Shown here piece after piece: positions 1-8,113 of a DNA stretch of 19,934 nucleotides. The translations under genes and the position numbers were made by a program. Position 1 is the stretch's first letter, and each line of letters opens with the position of its first letter. This DNA is from NIOZ-UU13 sp048635425 (GTDB lineage Bacteria; Planctomycetota; Phycisphaerae; Sedimentisphaerales; Anaerobacaceae). The stretch covers positions 1 to 19,934 of the forward strand of contig JAIVYN010000036.1 in assembly GCA_048635425.1 (NCBI GenBank). The letters are read 5' to 3'. The notes beneath the pieces are model-generated. The model saw nothing but the letters and a program-made list of their open reading frames with translations, was not told the DNA's origin and did not search any database.

Positions 1-241
1 GATGCAGGACCTTGAAAAAGCCAAACATATTCACGAACCTCCTCAGGGTGACACAATAACCGTCAATCTTGACTATAAGCAGATGGGCGTCGGCGGCGAT
101 GACAGCTGGGGTGCGCGAACGCACCCTGAATACACCTTGCCGGCCAAGTCCTATCACTACCGCTTACGCCTCATGCCCTATGCCTCAACGCTCGGTGACA
201 TTCTCAATTTAACACGGCGTGACTTTCCTGAGCTGCAGTAA
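1..241 (+). CDS. lacZ: Beta-galactosidase, LacZ (GH2) type, C-terminal end only
   Basis: The open frame enters from the left edge and stops with TAA at 239-241, so only about the last 79 residues are present. The tail contains 'QMGVGGDDSWGARTHPEYTLP' followed by 'YHYRLRLMPY'. This is the conserved end of the beta-galactosidase small-chain domain (domain 5 of GH2 LacZ enzymes), where the family has a GGDxSWG segment and a final beta strand. By family, the enzyme hydrolyses terminal beta-galactosides. The catalytic glutamates lie outside the window, so activity cannot be judged. It lies upstream of secreted LamG proteins and a GH5 hydrolase on the same strand, consistent with a glycan-use region. 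The ATG at position 2 is internal and is not a start. The family call is firm; lacZ versus another GH2 beta-galactosidase paralogue is less so. Confidence 0.85.
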   Translation, partial: MQDLEKAKHIHEPPQGDTITVNLDYKQMGVGGDDSWGARTHPEYTLPAKSYHYRLRLMPYASTLGDILNLTRRDFPELQ

Positions 242-414
242 CCGCATTATTGTCGGCTAAGTTTATCATACAGATTGGCTCGTCAACGCGCGCACCAGGC
301 CTGATTGGCTGGTGGGATTGGTGAAAGAAACTTCGGCAATGGAGAAAGTTGATAATCAATATCCCCTTGTCCTTTCCTCTTTTTTTTATAATCTTCATAA
401 TCAAGGGATTTTCC

Positions 415-444
415 TTGACGGGAAATTAGCTGATTTGGTATAAA
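415..444 (+). promoter_or_regulatory. Sigma-70-like promoter for the LamG gene(s)
   Basis: TTGACG at 415-420 and TATAAA at 439-444 are separated by 18 bases. The -10 hexamer is preceded by TGG and followed by more A/T. It lies about 200 bases upstream of the first LamG start, so the transcript would have a long leader. It is a motif match only; no other promoter candidate of this quality is seen between the galactosidase and the LamG gene. Confidence 0.5.
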
Positions 445-544
445 TAATGATAGTGAAGCTTGTGCCTGCGCAGCCGGGCATCTGTGTCTTTGAGGTCATC
501 CAGCGGGCGCAATTCTTGTAGTTTTCGATAGAGGAGGAGTTATT

Positions 545-565
545 ATGTGCGACACAGAGTTGTAA
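545..565 (+). other. Six-codon frame behind a strong ribosome-binding site (possible leader peptide or remnant)
   Basis: GAGGAGGAG at 531-539 is followed by TTATT and ATG at 545. The frame reads MCDTEL and then stops (TAA, 563-565). The start region closely resembles those of the two LamG genes (GGAGGACTATTATGTG at the first, GGAGGAATATTATGTC at the second). It could be a leader peptide, or the remnant of a duplicated 5' end of a LamG gene. There is no protein evidence. Confidence 0.25.
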
Positions 566-642
566 TTGAGACTTTGTGCTTCACAGTTAAGATTTTACAA
601 CTCAATTAACAACCTATATTTAATTTTTGAAGGAGGACTATT

Positions 643-2820
643 ATGTGTAGAAAATTGATGTATTTGGTTTCTTTTACTTTGTTGCTGGGCTTAGCTCTGA
701 ATAGCGCGGCACAAGATACTGACCCGAGTCTTGTCGGTTGGTGGAAGTTTGAGGAAGCAAGCGGAACATTATATGACCAGAGCGATAATCATAATGACAG
801 CACATCTTCTCAGGGCGTGCTTTATCAACAAACCGGTCAAACAGGATACGCCTTAGGCTTTGATGGAATAGATGATAGTATCATCGTAGGAACTAATGGA
901 AGACCAACTGATACATTTAGTTTCGGGGGATGGTTCAAAACATCAGCTACGCACGAAATTGATCCGGAATCAACCTCCGGCGTGGGTGGAGTAAATAATC
1001 AAAGATATGCATTCGACCCGCAACATGGAGGGGAAACAAATGGCGGAGCTGGACTATCTCTCGGAACAAATGGTATTTTAGTTTATGAGCATGGCAGTAA
1101 CTATATGCCGGCAACTGCCGTGTACCAGGCTGATATAGGAGATGATTGGAATCACATCATGATAGTTTATAACAACAAACAGCCGACAATCTACCTTAAT
1201 GGTAGTGCAGTTCGTACAGGCCTTACTTCTCCAAGAGAAGTGGTGAATGCGCCAATCCACTTTGGCGGAATGGCATATGGTTATTTTGAGGGCCTTATGG
1301 ACGAGGTGCGTATCTACAACCGAGTGTTGTCGGCGGCCGAAGTAAAAAAACTGGCAGCTCGTCCAAATGCATATAGCCCCACCCCGACTGATGGCACCCT
1401 GTATATAGATACATGGGTGAGCCTGAGTTGGTCGCCGGGAGGTAATGCAGAATCGCACGATGTATACTTTAGCGAGAATTTTGACAATGTGAACGACGGC
1501 ACTGAAAGTGCATTCCGGGGTAATCAGGCATCGGCGTTTTTTGTTGTTGGCTTTCCCGGATTTCCTTATCCGGATGGTCTTGTTCCGGGCACAACATATT
1601 ACTGGCGGATTGATGAGGTCAATGACACCGAGCCGAATAGTCCGTGGAAAGGCGATGTCTGGAGCTTTTCGGTCCCACCCAAGACTGCCTATGCACCCGA
1701 CCCGGCTGATGGTGCCGAACTTGTAGACCCGAATGCAGACCTTAGCTGGACGGCAGGTTTCGATTCGAAATTACACTATGTCTACTTCGGTGATAATTTT
1801 GACGATGTGAACAGTGCCGCTGGTGGTGCTCCAATGGGAACTGCGACCTATACTCCCGGCCCACTTAAATTGGGAAAGACTTACTACTGGCGTGTTGATG
1901 AGTTTGATATTATCGAGACGTATAAAGGCGACGTCTGGAGCTTTACAACTGAGGGTGCCGTTGGCAGCCCGAGCCCGGCTAATGGCGCTGTGGATGTAAA
2001 GCAGACACCGATTCTTACCTGGTCACCGGGAGTCTATGCTGCTTCGCATGAGGTCTATTTCGGCAACGACCAGGAGGCCGTACACAATGCCGATACCGGC
2101 TCGCCGGAGTATAAAGGCACAAGGGACCTTGGTTCTGAGAGCTATGACCCTGGAAAACTTGAGTGGAATACCACCTACTATTGGCGTATCGATGAACTCA
2201 ATAACGCCAATCCCGACAGTCCGTGGACAGGTCCTGTCTGGAGCTTTACGACGGCCAACTTCCTTATCGTGGACGATTTTGAATCTTACAATGACCTTGA
2301 CCCCGCTGACCCCGAGAGCAACAGGATATTTAACGCGTGGATAGACGGATACGGCGTCCCGACAAATGGCTCTCTCGTTGGTTATGATAATCCTCCCTTT
2401 GCCGAGCAAACTATCGTTCAAAGCGGCAATCAGTCGATGCCGTTATTCTACGACAATAGTGTTGGGTACTCTGAGGCAACTTTAACGCTGACTTACCCGC
2501 GTGACTGGACTGAGAATGGTGTCAACACATTGACGATTTGGTTCAGGGGCGATTCGGCTAACGCCGCTGAGACGTTGTATGTTGCTCTTAACGGCAATGC
2601 GATTGTCACGAATGATAATCCTAATGCAGCACAGATAGATAGGTGGACTGAATGGAATATCGACCTTCAGGCATTCGCAGACCAGGGCGTGAACCTTGCC
2701 AATGTTAATACGATTGCCCTTGGTCTTGGTAACAGGAATAATCCGGTTGCTGGTGGTTCAGGTACGATGTACATCGATGATATTCGGCTGTATCCTCCGT
2801 CGCCGGAACCGGAGCCATAA
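643..2820 (+). CDS. Secreted multidomain LamG (concanavalin-like) protein, 725 aa
   Basis: The N terminus MCRKLMYLVSFTLLLGLALNSAAQ is a Sec-type signal peptide. Residues about 28-240 form a LamG/concanavalin-like jelly roll: 'LVGWWKFEE' opening strand, 'LGFDGIDDSIIV', 'FSFGGWFKT', 'PTIYLNGSAV', and the closing 'GLMDEVRIYNRVLSAAEV'. Three Fn3-like modules follow at about 242-344, 348-436 and 440-538. Each has 'LSW(S/T)xG...H(D/E)VYF', 'TYYWR(I/V)DE' and a final 'VWSF'. The C-terminal module, about 540-718, begins 'VDDFESYND' and ends 'MYIDDIRLY'. The start is fixed by a strong AAGGAGGA site. No catalytic motif is seen. By family it probably binds carbohydrate or acts in adhesion at the cell surface; the ligand is unknown. 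It is a close paralogue of the next gene. No PEP-CTERM or LPXTG anchor is visible; the protein ends in a Pro/Glu-rich tail. Confidence 0.85.
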   Translation: MCRKLMYLVSFTLLLGLALNSAAQDTDPSLVGWWKFEEASGTLYDQSDNHNDSTSSQGVLYQQTGQTGYALGFDGIDDSIIVGTNGRPTDTFSFGGWFKTSATHEIDPESTSGVGGVNNQRYAFDPQHGGETNGGAGLSLGTNGILVYEHGSNYMPATAVYQADIGDDWNHIMIVYNNKQPTIYLNGSAVRTGLTSPREVVNAPIHFGGMAYGYFEGLMDEVRIYNRVLSAAEVKKLAARPNAYSPTPTDGTLYIDTWVSLSWSPGGNAESHDVYFSENFDNVNDGTESAFRGNQASAFFVVGFPGFPYPDGLVPGTTYYWRIDEVNDTEPNSPWKGDVWSFSVPPKTAYAPDPADGAELVDPNADLSWTAGFDSKLHYVYFGDNFDDVNSAAGGAPMGTATYTPGPLKLGKTYYWRVDEFDIIETYKGDVWSFTTEGAVGSPSPANGAVDVKQTPILTWSPGVYAASHEVYFGNDQEAVHNADTGSPEYKGTRDLGSESYDPGKLEWNTTYYWRIDELNNANPDSPWTGPVWSFTTANFLIVDDFESYNDLDPADPESNRIFNAWIDGYGVPTNGSLVGYDNPPFAEQTIVQSGNQSMPLFYDNSVGYSEATLTLTYPRDWTENGVNTLTIWFRGDSANAAETLYVALNGNAIVTNDNPNAAQIDRWTEWNIDLQAFADQGVNLANVNTIALGLGNRNNPVAGGSGTMYIDDIRLYPPSPEPEP

Positions 2821-2881
2821 GCACAATAAGCTGTGTGAGTGGCAATTCTCATAGATGGGATTTCTGATGCCTGTTGAAAAC

Positions 2882-2901
2882 AATCCCGAGAGGTCGGGAT
2901 T
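2882..2901 (+). terminator. Hairpin between the two LamG genes
   Basis: AATCCCGA (2882-2889), loop GAGG, TCGGGATT (2894-2901) form a perfect 8-bp stem. It is followed only by TTGG, so a rho-independent terminator is possible but poor. A similar TCCCGA/TCGGGA hairpin sits inside the large structured element at 10152-10170. Confidence 0.4.
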
Positions 2902-2957
2902 TTGGTGTGTGGCTAAAACATGATTTGTAATTATTTTAGCTTTTAAGGAGGAATATT

Positions 2958-5771
2958 ATGTCTAAGAAATTGATTTATTTGGTTTCTTTTGTTCTGATGC
3001 TGAGCCTCGTTTTGACAAACATAGCCAATGCTGCCGAGAAAACGCATCTTATTGGCTGGTGGAAGTTTGACGGCGACACGCTGGACTATTCCGGTTTAGG
3101 TAACGATGGCACCGCTGTTGGGGATCCGACTTTCGTAAGGGGTACGTTTGGCTCGTACGCTCTGGAGCTCGACGGTGACGATTATGTTACAATGGATGGC
3201 GTAGCAGACGACATAACGGACAACGATATTACGCTTAGCGCATGGGTGAAAACAACTGACAATAACGCAGACTGGTTTTCTTGTAATACCGGAACCGGTG
3301 GCAACGTGGTCAGGTTTTGTATTCAGGGTGGCAAGTCCGCCTTCGATACGGACAGCGAACATGCCCTGTCCACCACGCTGGTCAGTGACGGCCAGTGGCA
3401 TTTGCTGACGTTTATCAGGAGCGGGTCCACCGGATATGTATACGTCGATGGAGTTCAGGAGAATTCGTACACGGCCGATTTCAATTTTAGCGCGGATGAC
3501 CGCTGGTCAATAGGACAGGAATGGGATACTGATAGCCCAAGCGACTTTTTAACCGGCATTGTGGATGATGCCCGGATATACGACCGCATCCTCTCTGCAG
3601 CCCTGGTACAGGGCCTGCTTAACGGCATCGCTCCAGCATTCGTAAAGGCCGAGAATCCCAAGCCGGCCAATGGTGCCATACATCCGGATACGTGGGTGAC
3701 CCTTCGCTGGTCGCCGGGAGATACTGCGGCCTCGCACGATGTGTACTTCGGCGATAATTTTGACGATGTGAACGACGGCACCGGCCAGGCACCGCGGGGC
3801 AATCATCCCTCGACGTTTTTCGTTGCCGGGTTTACTTATCCGGACGGTTTCGCTCCAGGCACAACTTACTACTGGCGGATTGATGAGGTTGAGGCTGATG
3901 GTACTATGATACACAAAGGTGATGTCTGGAGCTTTACGACTCCTTCTGCGAAGGCCCATAATCCAGACCCGGCTGATAGCGCCAACTTCGCGGACCCAAA
4001 TGTGGAGCTTAGCTGGATGGCAGGCTTAAGTGCGAAACTGCACACTGTATACTTCGGCAACAATTTTAACGATGTGAACAATGCTGCCGGTGGACTCCTA
4101 CAGGGAACTACAACCTATACTCCCGGCCCCCTCGAATTGGACAAGACTTACTACTGGCGGGTCGATGAGTTCGATGGCGTCGCAACCCATAAAGGTGATG
4201 TCTGGAGTTTCAAAACATTGCCCGTTATGCACATTACCGACCTTAACCTTGTCGGCTGGTGGAAGTTGGATGAGGGTATGGGCACCCTTGCGCTTGACTG
4301 GTCCGGGCACGGAAATCACGGTATACTCAAAGGTGACCCGGAGTGGATAGCTGACGGGTATGACAGCGGTGCGTTGAACTTAGGCAGCGGCAACTATGTA
4401 GCCATTCAAAACCTGCATTATAACAGTACCGGCTATGCGGAAGTCAGCGTCTGCGCCTGGATTCGCACTGTTAGCAGCGGTAACCAGATAATTGCTTCCT
4501 ATGATCGTAACCAGTTCTGGCGGCTTGAGATTAACGGCAGTGGTGGCGGCCCCGGCCAGGTAGGCTGGGATGTTATGACCAGTTCCGGCCAAGTGGATTA
4601 CGGCAGCAGCACTCGCGTCGATGACGGACTGTGGCACCATATCTGTGGTGTGTTCGACAATGGCAGGCTGACTATCTACATCGATGGTCTTCCGGAGGCA
4701 TCGGCTTCCGGAGGCAACACTTTCGGAACTAACGCAACGCGCTACGGTTTTATTGGTGTAGGCTCGGAGGCAGGTGAGTTCGACGGCAACACAGTCCCAA
4801 ACAATTTCGTTCAAGGCGATTTGGACAACGTCCGCATCTACGACAAGGCCCTGACACAGGAAGAAATCGCACTTGCTATGCGAGGCGATCCACTACTTGC
4901 CTGGGGTCCGAAACCATGTAATGGCTCAACACTGTACATCAGAAATGCAACACCCCTTAGCTGGTTGCCGGGAGATAAGGCATCTCAGCATGATGTGTAT
5001 TTCGGTACTGATAGAGACGCTGTGAACAATGCCGACACATCTGATGCGACGGGCATATATCGAGGCCAACAGATTGGTATCATCTACACTCCACCCGAAG
5101 GCGTTGAATGGGATGGCGGGCCTTACTACTGGCGTGTCGATGAGCGTAATACCGACGCTACGGTCACCAGAGGTGAGATATGGAGCTTTAAAGTAGCCGA
5201 CTATCTTCTCGTGGACGATTTTGAGGACTACAACGACTACGAACCTGAAAGGATATTTGATACGTGGATAGATGGATGGGGCGTGGCGATAAACGGCTCC
5301 ACGATATGTTATGCTGAGCCAGACTTTAGTCAGGGAGAGCATTTCGTTGAGACTACGATTGTTCACGGCGGTGTTCAATCGATGCCGTATTTCTACGACA
5401 CAAATTTCAAGTACTCTGAGACAAGTAGGATGTTGGTCTCGGCGCATGATTGGACCGAAGAAGGCGTTGGAGTATTATCGCTGTGGTTCAGGGGTAATTC
5501 GGATAATGCTGCTGCGCCGATGTATGTTGCTCTCAATGGCAGTGTGGCAGTCTCTCACGATAATGCTAATGCAGCACAGATAGATACCTGGACGGAATGG
5601 AATATAAACCTTAAAGCATTTGCAGCCCAAGGTTTGAACCTTGCCGATGTCGATACGATCACTATTGGTTTCGGTGATAAGAATAATCTGCAGGCCGGTG
5701 GTTCAGGTGTGGTCTATTTTGACGATATTCGCCTGTATCGGCCGGCACCAGGGCCAGAACCGGCACCGTAA
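2958..5771 (+). CDS. Secreted multidomain protein with two LamG domains, 937 aa
   Basis: The signal peptide is MSKKLIYLVSFVLMLSLVLTNIANA. The domain order is LamG 1 (about 30-225, 'LIGWWKFDGD' to 'GIVDDARIYDRILSAA'), two Fn3-like modules (about 232-328 and 332-420), LamG 2 (about 429-640, 'LVGWWKLDEGMG' to 'GDLDNVRIYDKALTQEEI'), a third Fn3-like module (about 648-746), and the C-terminal 'VDDFEDYND...VVYFDDIRLY' module (about 749-930). Relative to its 725-aa neighbour it has an extra LamG inserted between Fn3-like modules 2 and 3, so domain duplication or shuffling is likely. The start is supported by TTTTAAGGAGGA just upstream. No enzyme motif is visible; surface glycan binding is inferred from the folds and from the galactosidase and GH5 neighbours. 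It ends in a Pro/Glu-rich tail like its paralogue. Confidence 0.85.
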   Translation: MSKKLIYLVSFVLMLSLVLTNIANAAEKTHLIGWWKFDGDTLDYSGLGNDGTAVGDPTFVRGTFGSYALELDGDDYVTMDGVADDITDNDITLSAWVKTTDNNADWFSCNTGTGGNVVRFCIQGGKSAFDTDSEHALSTTLVSDGQWHLLTFIRSGSTGYVYVDGVQENSYTADFNFSADDRWSIGQEWDTDSPSDFLTGIVDDARIYDRILSAALVQGLLNGIAPAFVKAENPKPANGAIHPDTWVTLRWSPGDTAASHDVYFGDNFDDVNDGTGQAPRGNHPSTFFVAGFTYPDGFAPGTTYYWRIDEVEADGTMIHKGDVWSFTTPSAKAHNPDPADSANFADPNVELSWMAGLSAKLHTVYFGNNFNDVNNAAGGLLQGTTTYTPGPLELDKTYYWRVDEFDGVATHKGDVWSFKTLPVMHITDLNLVGWWKLDEGMGTLALDWSGHGNHGILKGDPEWIADGYDSGALNLGSGNYVAIQNLHYNSTGYAEVSVCAWIRTVSSGNQIIASYDRNQFWRLEINGSGGGPGQVGWDVMTSSGQVDYGSSTRVDDGLWHHICGVFDNGRLTIYIDGLPEASASGGNTFGTNATRYGFIGVGSEAGEFDGNTVPNNFVQGDLDNVRIYDKALTQEEIALAMRGDPLLAWGPKPCNGSTLYIRNATPLSWLPGDKASQHDVYFGTDRDAVNNADTSDATGIYRGQQIGIIYTPPEGVEWDGGPYYWRVDERNTDATVTRGEIWSFKVADYLLVDDFEDYNDYEPERIFDTWIDGWGVAINGSTICYAEPDFSQGEHFVETTIVHGGVQSMPYFYDTNFKYSETSRMLVSAHDWTEEGVGVLSLWFRGNSDNAAAPMYVALNGSVAVSHDNANAAQIDTWTEWNINLKAFAAQGLNLADVDTITIGFGDKNNLQAGGSGVVYFDDIRLYRPAPGPEPAP

Positions 5772-5859
5772 GTATGGATTTAGGTGGCAATTAAAATTGC
5801 GTGGTTGATGTAGCAAATATGTATCAATTCGGGGCTTATACTGAGTGAGGAGATATCTA

Positions 5860-7029
5860 ATGTTAAGAATGTCTAAGAGACTATTTTTTTTTGGCCTTGC
5901 CGGATTAATTGTTGGATCTATTTTGATTGCGCCATTAACTGCGAGGCCTTCTGAAACCAATGGTGTCAGCGAAGTGCGAATAGCCCGGCTGGCGAAAGGG
6001 ATCAACATACCAAGTTGGCTTTGGCTCAATCGAAGTTCAGTTGATGAACTGGAAAAACGTTACCCGGATGCTGATTTCCAATTAATCAAGAAACTTGGCT
6101 TTACGAATGTTCGCGTGCCGATCGATATGGCAAATGTTTATGACAAGAGTCAGCCGGATTTTCTAAACAAAACAAATTTGCCATATTTGGACCGTGGAAT
6201 AAGGAAAATCCTCTCTTATGAATTAGCCATTATCATCGATCTGCATAGTATTTCTCAAAAAGAAGGCGGTAGCAATTATTCTGGACCATTGGGGCAGGAT
6301 GAAACCTTCACCGACACCTTCTGTCGTTTCTGGACCTCGTTTGCGCGGCATTTAAGTCAATTCGATCCCGATTGGGTGATATTGGAACCTATGAACGAGC
6401 CTGTGCTCAGCGGGAAGGAAGAGAATTGGCCTCCGGTCCAAAAGAAAGTGATCGCCGCGATACGCAAAGGCGCTCCAAAGCATTCGATTCTCGCAACAGG
6501 TGCGCGATGGTCGAACCTCGATACTCTGCTCGAACTTGAACCGTTAAAAGACCACAATATCATTTACAACTTCCACTTTTACGAACCGCATATATTCACT
6601 CATCAAGGCGCATCTTGGAGTTCCAATTGGGTGAAGCCATTGCGTGATATCCCCTATCCTTCCTCTCCTGAAGCAGTGAAAGACCTGATAGGGAAATATA
6701 CTGACGAAAGAATTACGAATAACATAAAACGTTATGGCGAACAAAGGTGGAATGTCGAAAAGATTGAAGACAGGATGAAGCATGCATCTGGATGGGCGAA
6801 GAAACACAGCGTAAAAATTATCTGTAACGAGTGGGGAACCTATAAGCGTTACTGCCTGCCAAAATATAGAGCTGCCTGGCTGCGCGATGTCAGAGAATCT
6901 TGTGAAAAATTTGGCATCGGTTGGTGCATGTGGACATTTGATGGCAGTTTTGGCGTTGTAAATCGCAAAAACGAAAAAGTCGTGGTCGATAAAGATGTCG
7001 CCAAAGCATTGGGATTAAATGTCGAGTGA
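5860..7029 (+). CDS. Secreted glycoside hydrolase family 5 (cellulase-like) enzyme, 389 aa
   Basis: Family hallmarks of GH5 are present: 'GINIPSWLW' at the start of the barrel, 'LGFTNVRVPID', 'AIIIDLHS', 'WVILEPMNEPV' with the acid/base Glu at about residue 180, 'NFHFYEPHIFTHQG', and 'IICNEWGTY' with the nucleophile Glu at about 324. Both catalytic glutamates are therefore intact. The N terminus (MLRMSKRLFFFGLAGLIVGS...) is a signal peptide or N-terminal anchor. I chose ATG 5860 because GAGGAG at 5847-5852 sits at a good distance. A GTG at 5845 in frame overlaps that site, and ATG 5869 is a less likely alternative. By family it is a retaining endo-beta-glycanase; whether it acts on cellulose, mannan or another glucan cannot be told. 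It carries no attached binding domain, so the neighbouring LamG proteins could supply binding, which is inference. Confidence 0.9.
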   Translation: MLRMSKRLFFFGLAGLIVGSILIAPLTARPSETNGVSEVRIARLAKGINIPSWLWLNRSSVDELEKRYPDADFQLIKKLGFTNVRVPIDMANVYDKSQPDFLNKTNLPYLDRGIRKILSYELAIIIDLHSISQKEGGSNYSGPLGQDETFTDTFCRFWTSFARHLSQFDPDWVILEPMNEPVLSGKEENWPPVQKKVIAAIRKGAPKHSILATGARWSNLDTLLELEPLKDHNIIYNFHFYEPHIFTHQGASWSSNWVKPLRDIPYPSSPEAVKDLIGKYTDERITNNIKRYGEQRWNVEKIEDRMKHASGWAKKHSVKIICNEWGTYKRYCLPKYRAAWLRDVRESCEKFGIGWCMWTFDGSFGVVNRKNEKVVVDKDVAKALGLNVE

Positions 7030-7521
7030 TCTAATTCTACTCCTGAATTCGAACGTTATGAATCCGCGCTTTATCAGGGTAGAGTTACCAATCCTAAGAT
7101 TATGTTTTTCAGCTTTGGACATTTTGTAGGCTTTCTTTTCCTATCATAGATCTTCTCACGTGCTCTTTAATTCGAGTCACCCACTCAAGGTTCACTACAA
7201 TATATACGCACAACACAGAGGAGACTCACATCCTTTTTGAAATTTAATCTGAATCTGTGTACTATTCCAGCCAGCAACGGAATCGGCCATTGAAAACGTT
7301 ACCAAATTTTGCTGTTTTTGTAAAGCCTTGGTGTTATGGAGCTTACAAAGCAAACAATTTCGGCGAATTGGCAGATAACGGGCTTTCCGGTTGTAGGCAA
7401 GTTGTAGGCGCCGACTCGCGAAAATGGGGCCATTTTAGGGTCATCCGTGGGCGGCTCGTGCGATTCCGGTCGGCAGGTGGGACTGGTCTAAGATATTTGA
7501 GGAGGTATCTTGAAGTGACTG
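7030..7521. other. Long intergenic region without a recognised gene
   Basis: These 492 bases separate the convergent GH5 (plus) and HU (minus) genes. One open frame spans most of it on the plus strand, but its product has an uneven, basic, low-plausibility composition, no ribosome-binding site and no family signature, and its 3' end runs into the HU gene. Visible structure: a 9-base direct repeat GTTGTAGGC at 7390-7398 and 7401-7409; a bulged hairpin around 7312-7352 (TTTGTAAAGC with GCTTACAAA); and AAGATA/TATCTT flanking TTGAGGAG near 7491-7512, a weak candidate end for the HU transcript. The right part is clearly GC-richer than the left. Confidence 0.4.
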
Positions 7522-7821
7522 TTATACTTTTGCATTCTGGCTGTTTAGCTTTTGCCTCATCAGCCGACCCATCTTGAACTTTACTACTCTTTTGCCTGGG
7601 ACATTGATTCGTTCGAGAGTCTTTGGGTTTTGTGCCGTCCTTGGTGCGCGGTCACGAGGTTCAAAAACTCCAAAATTGCGAAACTCCAAACGGTTACCTT
7701 TGGCAAGTTCAGCGATAATCTCACCGAGGAGATTCTGAACTGTAGCTTTAACCAACGCACGCTTAGCCTGAGTGCTTTCAGCAATTCTATCGATAATTTC
7801 TCTTTTTGTGATCGTTGACAT
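7522..7821 (-). CDS. HU/IHF-family DNA-binding protein, 99 aa
   Basis: The protein begins MSTITKREIIDRIAE with the two N-terminal helices of the family. It then has 'GNRLEFRNFGVFEPRDRAPRTAQNP' (the RNFG turn at about 48-51 and the start of the DNA-wrapping arm), 'INVPGKRVVKFKMG' and a final helix. This is the full length of a standard HU/IHF subunit with a short basic tail. By family it dimerises, binds the minor groove and bends DNA. The RTAQNPKT arm sequence is more IHF-like than classic HU, but alpha/beta assignment is not possible. The start is supported by TGGAGGTAG just upstream on the minus strand. It is monocistronic as far as can be seen, downstream of a decayed gene fragment. Confidence 0.92.
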   Translation of the reverse strand: MSTITKREIIDRIAESTQAKRALVKATVQNLLGEIIAELAKGNRLEFRNFGVFEPRDRAPRTAQNPKTLERINVPGKRVVKFKMGRLMRQKLNSQNAKV

Positions 7822-7873
7822 AGGCTACCTCCAGAATGATGTATCATAACAACGGTGAGACTCCAACGAGTAC

Positions 7874-8098
7874 CTAACTATCCCGTTTCTTCGATACAAT
7901 TGAACCAGCAAAATAATAAATAGGTGGATGCTGCATTTCACCAATAGTGAAATATCCGCGACCGTCAGCATCAAAACATATTCCTTCGCCCTGCGGCTCT
8001 TGCATCAACTCGAGCCTAAAATGCTTTGTCCTGAACGCTCGCCACAGTTCTTCACCTTTTGGTCGGACCCACCACGACCCGACATGGAACGACCGTTG
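7874..8098 (-). pseudogene. 3' fragment of a broken gene (possible beta-propeller C terminus)
   Basis: Reading the minus strand from a TGA at 8099-8101 to a TAG at 7874-7876 gives about 74 uninterrupted codons. They have a convincing protein look: 'HVGSWWVRPKGEELWRAF', then 'MQEPQGEGICFDADGRGYF', 'TIGEMQHPPIYYFAG', ending 'KKRDS'. The 'PQGEGIxFxxDGRGYFTIxE...PPIYYF' pattern looks like the last blade of a secreted beta-propeller or SMP-30/phytase-like protein; this family link is from memory and uncertain. No start codon with a ribosome-binding site lies in the frame, and only 15 bases separate its open end from the upstream isomerase stop, so the 5' part of the gene is missing. It is best read as a truncated remnant left by a deletion. 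Confidence 0.5.
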
Positions 8099-8113
8099 TC
8101 ACACCATTACCTT

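Larger units (their letters stand above)
242..642. other. Intergenic region between the galactosidase and the first LamG gene
   Basis: No convincing gene is seen in these 401 bases. Just after the galactosidase there is an imperfect hairpin (CACCAG at 293-298 with CTGGTG at 309-314) with no T-run behind it, so it is a weak terminator candidate. A promoter-like pair lies at 415-444. A strong ribosome-binding sequence followed by a six-codon frame lies at 531-565. These two items are listed separately. The rest is AT-rich and unassigned. Confidence 0.5.

Noticed and set aside
643..5771. CRISPR array or tandem DNA repeats in the LamG genes
   Set aside because: The repeats are protein-level modules of about 90-100 codons that diverge at the DNA level and stay in frame; there are no short repeat-spacer units.
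5787..5800. GCAATT-AA-AATTGC palindrome after the second LamG gene
   Set aside because: A 6-bp AT-rich stem with a 2-base loop is too small, with no T-run, to call a terminator.
7257..7577. 106-codon plus-strand frame in the GH5-HU gap
   Set aside because: It has no ribosome-binding site, a basic and irregular composition and no family signature. Its 3' end overlaps the well-supported HU gene on the other strand.
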